24,205 bases of DNA, from the NCBI GenBank assembly GCA_948571325.1, contig CAOZKB010000007.1:1-24205 (forward strand), given 5' to 3'. The DNA is from an uncultured Candidatus Saccharibacteria bacterium. GTDB lineage: Bacteria; Patescibacteriota; Saccharimonadia; Saccharimonadales; Saccharimonadaceae. The position numbers and the translations under genes were made by a program. The notes under the pieces were generated by a model, which was not told the origin of the DNA, did no database searches, and was given only the letters and a program-made list of their open reading frames with translations. Position 1 is the first letter of the stretch; each line of letters opens with the position of its first letter. Shown one piece after another: positions 20,445 to 24,205 of this stretch.

Positions 20445-22409
20445 TTAATCCGTTGGAACGAAAGCCCAGCCGTCTCTTTGAGGTACGATTTTAATTGGCG
20501 GCATACTAATCTCCCTAGTAGCATTAATTTCCGGGGTTACAAGACCGCCGTTTGTGAGTGAACTAATAATGTTGCTGCCATCTTTCGTATAGAGCCCCTG
20601 CGAAGTAAGTTGGCTACTAGTATCATCGGTAGTCGTAGAGCTGACCTTAACGCCCTGAATGTCGACTTGCGTCTGGGTATTAGCCAGCTCACCATTCGCC
20701 TGAGTCCACTGCGAACGATAATCACCAACTGCCAGCATCATATCAGTCACGCTAAGCTCAGATTCATCACTGCCAAACACAGTGATGACAAGTACGGAGC
20801 TTTTTGGCAAAATCTTCTCTATTGTGTACTCGTTGTAAATCGGGGCTTCGCCGTTGGGAACTTCAATCTTCCAATCGCTATAACCATCCGTGATGATGAT
20901 TGAACCCTCGCCAGCAGCAGTTTTGCGAATCCGGCACGAGAACGTATAATAGGTTTTGTTATCTTCAGCAATATCTGCCGAGTCAGCCTTAACACTCACA
21001 GTTTGAGCTATCGATTTATTTTTAAGTCGAATAACCTGTCCTGACAATGAACCAAAACTTGCCGCTTCGGCGGACGGTAAGACCTCAATTTTGCCGTCGT
21101 CAGATAATGTCCAAAACGTATATGACCCGTCCGCGTCCTTAAAGTAAAAGGCGGAGTTTCTAATGAGATTGTTGCCTCCCGAGCTTTGCACGGAGGTGAT
21201 GACTGAGGAGATGTTTTGGTTGATCTGAGTAAAATTATTATTTACTTCGCCCTCAAAGATCTGTTGCTCTTCAACAATAGAGTCAATCCTTTGGTTTTGT
21301 TTATCAACTTTAATTTCGGTGTTGTAGAGCGTCTTAGTGATGCCGCCAGCTAAAGCATAGTTAGTTTGAGTTTCGTCTGGCGTAACCGCTTTAATGACTT
21401 CCTTAATACCGCCTCCACTAAAAACTAATTTTATTTCCGTAATTACGGATTCCCAATCATTTTCTCCATCAGTAACTAGGATACGATCCCCAAATTCGTA
21501 CCATCCGTGCCCTTCGGTGGTTGCATCGATAGGAGTAAAGGCAAAATTTTTAACGGTATCTAGAATCGCTGGAGCGAGGCGTTCGCGGGCGTCATCCAAT
21601 ATCTCATTGTTGGCAAGCTTCAGTTCCGTGAGCCCGTTGCTCGCTATACTTTCATCATCCGACAAGACAATATTGTCTTCTTGCGGCGTGCGCGCGAGAA
21701 CGACGGAATTTATTGGTCCATAAAGCGGCAATCTTTTGATGTCCAATAAATTATCATAGGAGAGGACGTCAATAGCTTCAGCAAGTGGAGGCTTAATAAA
21801 CTCCAACCTATCATTGTGCATACGACAAGTTGTACCTGTTGCCCCAGCAATCTCTGCTAGAATGTTGCGGTAGTTGGTTTCAGAAATCTTTTCGTATAAA
21901 TCCTCCTCGATAAGGTAGTCATAATTTGCCAGAGTTGACATATCGGTTCCCAATTCAACACCAATTCGTTTTGCTACCTGTTCAGCTAATGATCCGACAG
22001 TGCACTTCCACTCAATGTCGCTAACTGCATATGGTAAGTCGGCTGCCGCACCTATCATGTCGTAACCTCTACAGGTTGTTGTGCCAGTTTTTAGGTCAAC
22101 TTCTTGTTCGTTAATTCTAAAAATACCATAGTCTATCTCGTTCCACTCGCTCGGATTGGTGCTTATTTGCGCCTGTAAGGTGGGTCTAATGTCGGAGTCA
22201 ACTAAGTTTACGTCTGTGCCGATTAACCGTATCACAATTGCTTTGGCGGCAGTAGAGAATAAGCTGCCAATTGTCTCAATTTCCACTGATACTAACGAAT
22301 CGCTTGCTCGAAATACTCGATGATCACCATTAACCTCAGTTAGATACATGCCAATCATCTTAACGGGCTGGCGCATAGCTGTCTTGAATCGTTCACTAGC
22401 GTTAATCAT
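20445..22409 (-). CDS. Tail hub / tail-associated (Tal-like) minor structural protein
   Basis: This 654-aa protein would form the distal tail hub. Residues 1-350 have the hub pattern of Gram-positive siphophage Tal/gp27-like proteins (FKTAMRQPVKMIGMYLTEVNG, YGIFRINEQEVDLKTGTTTCRGYDMIG, YRNILAEIAGATGTTCRMHNDRLEFIKP). A coiled coil follows (VDKQNQRIDSIVEEQQIFEGEV, about 370-410). Next is a beta-sandwich that looks carbohydrate-binding (NLIRNSAFYFKDADGSYTFW, about 415-570), then a second short coil and tail. No endopeptidase motif is evident. Its ATG directly follows the preceding stop (TAGATG) after GAGGAGAAG. Confidence 0.85.
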   Translation of the reverse strand: MINASERFKTAMRQPVKMIGMYLTEVNGDHRVFRASDSLVSVEIETIGSLFSTAAKAIVIRLIGTDVNLVDSDIRPTLQAQISTNPSEWNEIDYGIFRINEQEVDLKTGTTTCRGYDMIGAAADLPYAVSDIEWKCTVGSLAEQVAKRIGVELGTDMSTLANYDYLIEEDLYEKISETNYRNILAEIAGATGTTCRMHNDRLEFIKPPLAEAIDVLSYDNLLDIKRLPLYGPINSVVLARTPQEDNIVLSDDESIASNGLTELKLANNEILDDARERLAPAILDTVKNFAFTPIDATTEGHGWYEFGDRILVTDGENDWESVITEIKLVFSGGGIKEVIKAVTPDETQTNYALAGGITKTLYNTEIKVDKQNQRIDSIVEEQQIFEGEVNNNFTQINQNISSVITSVQSSGGNNLIRNSAFYFKDADGSYTFWTLSDDGKIEVLPSAEAASFGSLSGQVIRLKNKSIAQTVSVKADSADIAEDNKTYYTFSCRIRKTAAGEGSIIITDGYSDWKIEVPNGEAPIYNEYTIEKILPKSSVLVITVFGSDESELSVTDMMLAVGDYRSQWTQANGELANTQTQVDIQGVKVSSTTTDDTSSQLTSQGLYTKDGSNIISSLTNGGLVTPEINATREISMPPIKIVPQRDGWAFVPTD

Positions 22410-22784
22410 CTAGCTTCTCCTCGATATTGGGATCAGGCTAACAGAAAAGCCTTTGAATAAGCCTCGTCTTTTATCGAGCAGCTCCAAGCTATAATCATTA
22501 CGATAATATTGCGCCGTAATCTCTTGCCCAGTTCCGAGATGATAGTAGGTGACATCGAAAAATGGCTGCGCAAGCTGATTATATATCTGTGTAATTTCTG
22601 CTTGAGTCAATCCGTCTATAAACTCCAGCTCAATTTTAGGATACTCGCCCAAATAGGACGCACGTACGTCGCCATTCATATTACGCTCGGCATCTTTCCA
22701 TAGCAGGTTAGAACCAATTCGGTACGCTTTTAATCCAATAACTTTTTGCCCGTTGATTTTTAATAAGTCGCCGTCAATTTTCAT
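22410..22784 (-). CDS. Small distal tail protein (DUF6711-like)
   Basis: A 124-aa beta-rich protein starting KIDGDLLKINGQKVIGLKAYRIG and continuing with IELEFIDGLTQAEITQIYNQLAQPFFDVTYY and FKGFSVSLIPISRR. This resembles the DUF6711 family of small phage tail proteins found beside tail-hub genes; I am moderately sure of the family. It starts two bases after the preceding stop (TGAGATG) with no strong ribosome site, so it is probably coupled to translation of the holin-like gene. Confidence 0.72.
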   Translation of the reverse strand: MKIDGDLLKINGQKVIGLKAYRIGSNLLWKDAERNMNGDVRASYLGEYPKIELEFIDGLTQAEITQIYNQLAQPFFDVTYYHLGTGQEITAQYYRNDYSLELLDKRRGLFKGFSVSLIPISRRS

Positions 22785-22785
22785 C

Positions 22786-23193
22786 TCAGAGTTTTCCCTG
22801 CGCTTTCAGTCGCTCAACTTTCTCATGAATATATGAGTTACCACCAAGCTCTGGACTAGTATATCTACCGTACACTTCGTAAAAGCGCTCCAATTCTATT
22901 TCATCAATAGCTTGCCCTTGTTCAACGTCTGCCAGAAAACGCACTAGGAAGTTTTTGCACGAACCAAGCTCATTCGCCTTGACCGCGTCTTTTAAGTTGC
23001 TTATTTCTGAAGTCATCGGCGTCATTTCTGAAGAGATCGCAGTTTTAACGATTTCACTGATTTCATTGTGTCGATTTCGTTTGAAGATTTTATGAACCTT
23101 AATGCCGAGACCTACGATTACGCTTAAAACGCCTATGGCGCCAGCTACCCAGACAATAATCTCCCAGACCTGTCCTAACGTGACTTTATCCAT
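22786..23193 (-). CDS. Single-TM holin-like protein
   Basis: This 135-aa protein has one transmembrane segment near the N-terminus (VWEIIVWVAGAIGVLSVIVG, about residues 9-28), then a basic stretch (KVHKIFKRNRHN), a coiled coil and a conserved-looking end (QAIDEIELERFYEVYGRYT, GGNSYIHEKVERLKAQGKL). Proteins with this ending and layout are common beside endolysins in phages of Gram-positive bacteria, where they are called holins or holin accessory proteins. It lies three bases after the endolysin stop, in the order lysin then holin-like. AGGAAA precedes the ATG. Confidence 0.78.
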   Translation of the reverse strand: MDKVTLGQVWEIIVWVAGAIGVLSVIVGLGIKVHKIFKRNRHNEISEIVKTAISSEMTPMTSEISNLKDAVKANELGSCKNFLVRFLADVEQGQAIDEIELERFYEVYGRYTSPELGGNSYIHEKVERLKAQGKL

Positions 23194-23196
23194 GCA

Positions 23197-24120
23197 CTAT
23201 TTCCTATGTTCAATAATGTCACCAGCATACAATCCCACGCCAGTTGACGAATGCCAGCCATCATACACAGATTGACCGGGTTTGATCTTAGTAGAGAACC
23301 ATGTGCGAGCATAAGCGTCCATAGCCTCACCATAAACTGCCTTACCTTCACAACGAGCCATAATCTTTCCCATAGTGTCACCAGAAACTACTTTGAGCTT
23401 TGAACAGTCAGTAGCAGTATTTGTAGGCGTACTATCAGGCGTTGTAGGAGCTTGTACGGCTGTTTCTGGCTCATAATTACCTGGCACGACCCATACCCAA
23501 CCGTCAATGTTCATGTTGTGCGTAGCAACGGTAAGCGGAGCATAGTTCGCATCCTCAACCATTGCTGTATTTTCTCCGGTGGAATACAAATAGAGTGCCG
23601 TATGACCATAGGTAGTATTAAACCCTCCTGATCCAATCGCACCCTTTACTGGCTGATCGATATACTTAAACCCATAGTTCTTCACGAGCCAAGCAGCGAT
23701 ATCTTTACCGTTGACTGGCCCGTAGTCGAGATGAGCTGTTGAGTAAACGCTCTTGCCAGTTGCGAGATAGGCTGTGTAGCGTGAGCATTGATACGGTGAG
23801 GCACCCGGGGCTAGCCTACGTGAGAGAATGTCGTCAATCGTGACATAGAATCCTTGTCCAGTAGCTTCCTCGTCATTCTCGGCAATAGTCTGTTCATCGG
23901 TCGGAGCATCTTGGTTCATTAAGCGAGCGAGCGCCGCTTTGGAGTCTTCAATAAAATCCAGCGTAGATTGATCAATTTTGGCGTTCTTCCCATCAAGTGT
24001 AATGCTTCCATCTTCTGACGGCGTGCCAATAGCTAAAAATACGCCACATATGCCTACGAATGCTAGAAAAATAAGGAAGGCAATATTATTACCGAGATTT
24101 TTCTTTAACTTATTTATCAT
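23197..24120 (-). CDS. Endolysin with N-terminal membrane anchor, CHAP and LysM-like domains
   Basis: This 307-aa enzyme would cut peptidoglycan (CHAP amidase/endopeptidase). A transmembrane or signal-anchor segment lies at residues 9-32 (IAFLIFLAFVGICGVFLAIG). The CHAP domain follows, with candidate catalytic Cys112 in YQCSRYTAY and His173 in TYGHTALYL, and Glu189/Asp190 as possible third residue. A Pro/Thr linker leads to a LysM-like module (about 243-305; VVSGDTMGKIMARCEG ... GLYAGDIIEHRK). The chosen start is ATG 24120, 7 bases after AAGGAG; the frame is open to 24186, but that stretch overlaps another gene in a different frame. Confidence 0.88.
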   Translation of the reverse strand: MINKLKKNLGNNIAFLIFLAFVGICGVFLAIGTPSEDGSITLDGKNAKIDQSTLDFIEDSKAALARLMNQDAPTDEQTIAENDEEATGQGFYVTIDDILSRRLAPGASPYQCSRYTAYLATGKSVYSTAHLDYGPVNGKDIAAWLVKNYGFKYIDQPVKGAIGSGGFNTTYGHTALYLYSTGENTAMVEDANYAPLTVATHNMNIDGWVWVVPGNYEPETAVQAPTTPDSTPTNTATDCSKLKVVSGDTMGKIMARCEGKAVYGEAMDAYARTWFSTKIKPGQSVYDGWHSSTGVGLYAGDIIEHRK

Positions 24121-24205
24121 CGTTTTTCTCCTTGTCTGCACTATTCTTTTGTCCAGTAACACCCAAGAAGTAGATGTTGATACCACCGGAGAACAATAAG
24201 GCAGT
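24110..24205 (-). CDS. Partial membrane protein, possible holin (5' end outside the window)
   Basis: Only the last 31 residues are visible: a hydrophobic segment (TALLFSGGINIYFLGVTGQ) followed by a short charged tail (ADKEKNDDK) and TAA at 24112-24110. The stop lies 11 bases inside the endolysin gene, so the two are coupled. A hydrophobic segment with a charged tail directly before an endolysin is typical of holins. The rest of the gene would decide. Confidence 0.6.
   Translation of the reverse strand, partial: TALLFSGGINIYFLGVTGQKNSADKEKNDDK

Overview
The window reads as the left end and structural core of an integrated siphovirus-type prophage. All reading frames work with the ordinary bacterial code (TGA is a normal stop), and Shine-Dalgarno sequences are of the AGGAG type. 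The host-like flank (1-1700) holds an IS200-type insertion element and a DUF5674 gene overlapped by a small gene of a type I associate with Patescibacteria, most plausibly Saccharibacteria (TM7). That host assignment is an inference from family recognition, not a database result.

Layout: (1) 1-740, an IS200/IS605-family element with hairpin ends and a TnpA whose HUH motif reads HVY. (2) 753-1450, the two overlapping host-type genes. (3) 1451-1751, non-coding, with two convergent consensus-like promoters and a stem-loop; the left attachment site probably lies here. (4) 1752-3600, a tyrosine integrase, an origin- or operator-like repeat region with five DnaA-box-like 9-mers, a small winged-helix protein, and a divergent promoter pair. 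(5) 3584-17315, a rightward morphogenesis block: two small unknown proteins, small and large terminase, SPP1-type portal, MuF head protein fused to an HExxH domain, a small acidic protein, scaffold, major capsid, connector and neck proteins, tail tube, frameshifted tail-assembly chaperone, and tape measure. (6) 17312-24205, a leftward block whose reading order runs from the window edge: a partial membrane protein, CHAP/LysM endolysin, one-TM holin-like protein, small tail protein, tail-hub (Tal-like) protein, tail fibre, and a separately promoted membrane-anchored accessory gene. The two late blocks converge at about 17.3-18.1 kb, which is unusual for a siphophage.

The strongest unusual feature is at 17886-18404. 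A perfect 18-bp inverted repeat flanks a segment of about 0.5 kb that carries two alternative tail-fibre tip sequences, tail to tail. One tip is expressed as the end of the 760-aa fibre gene. The other is silent, lacks any start of its own, and is in the right frame to be swapped in by inversion. This looks like a phase-variable host-range switch. No serine invertase is visible, so the integrase or an off-window recombinase would have to act. Other notable items are two promoter/12-mer/terminator modules ahead of the packaging and capsid genes (possible antitermination control), an attenuator-like leader with interleaved stems ahead of the accessory gene, and a MuF-metallopeptidase gene coupled to a candidate immunity gene.
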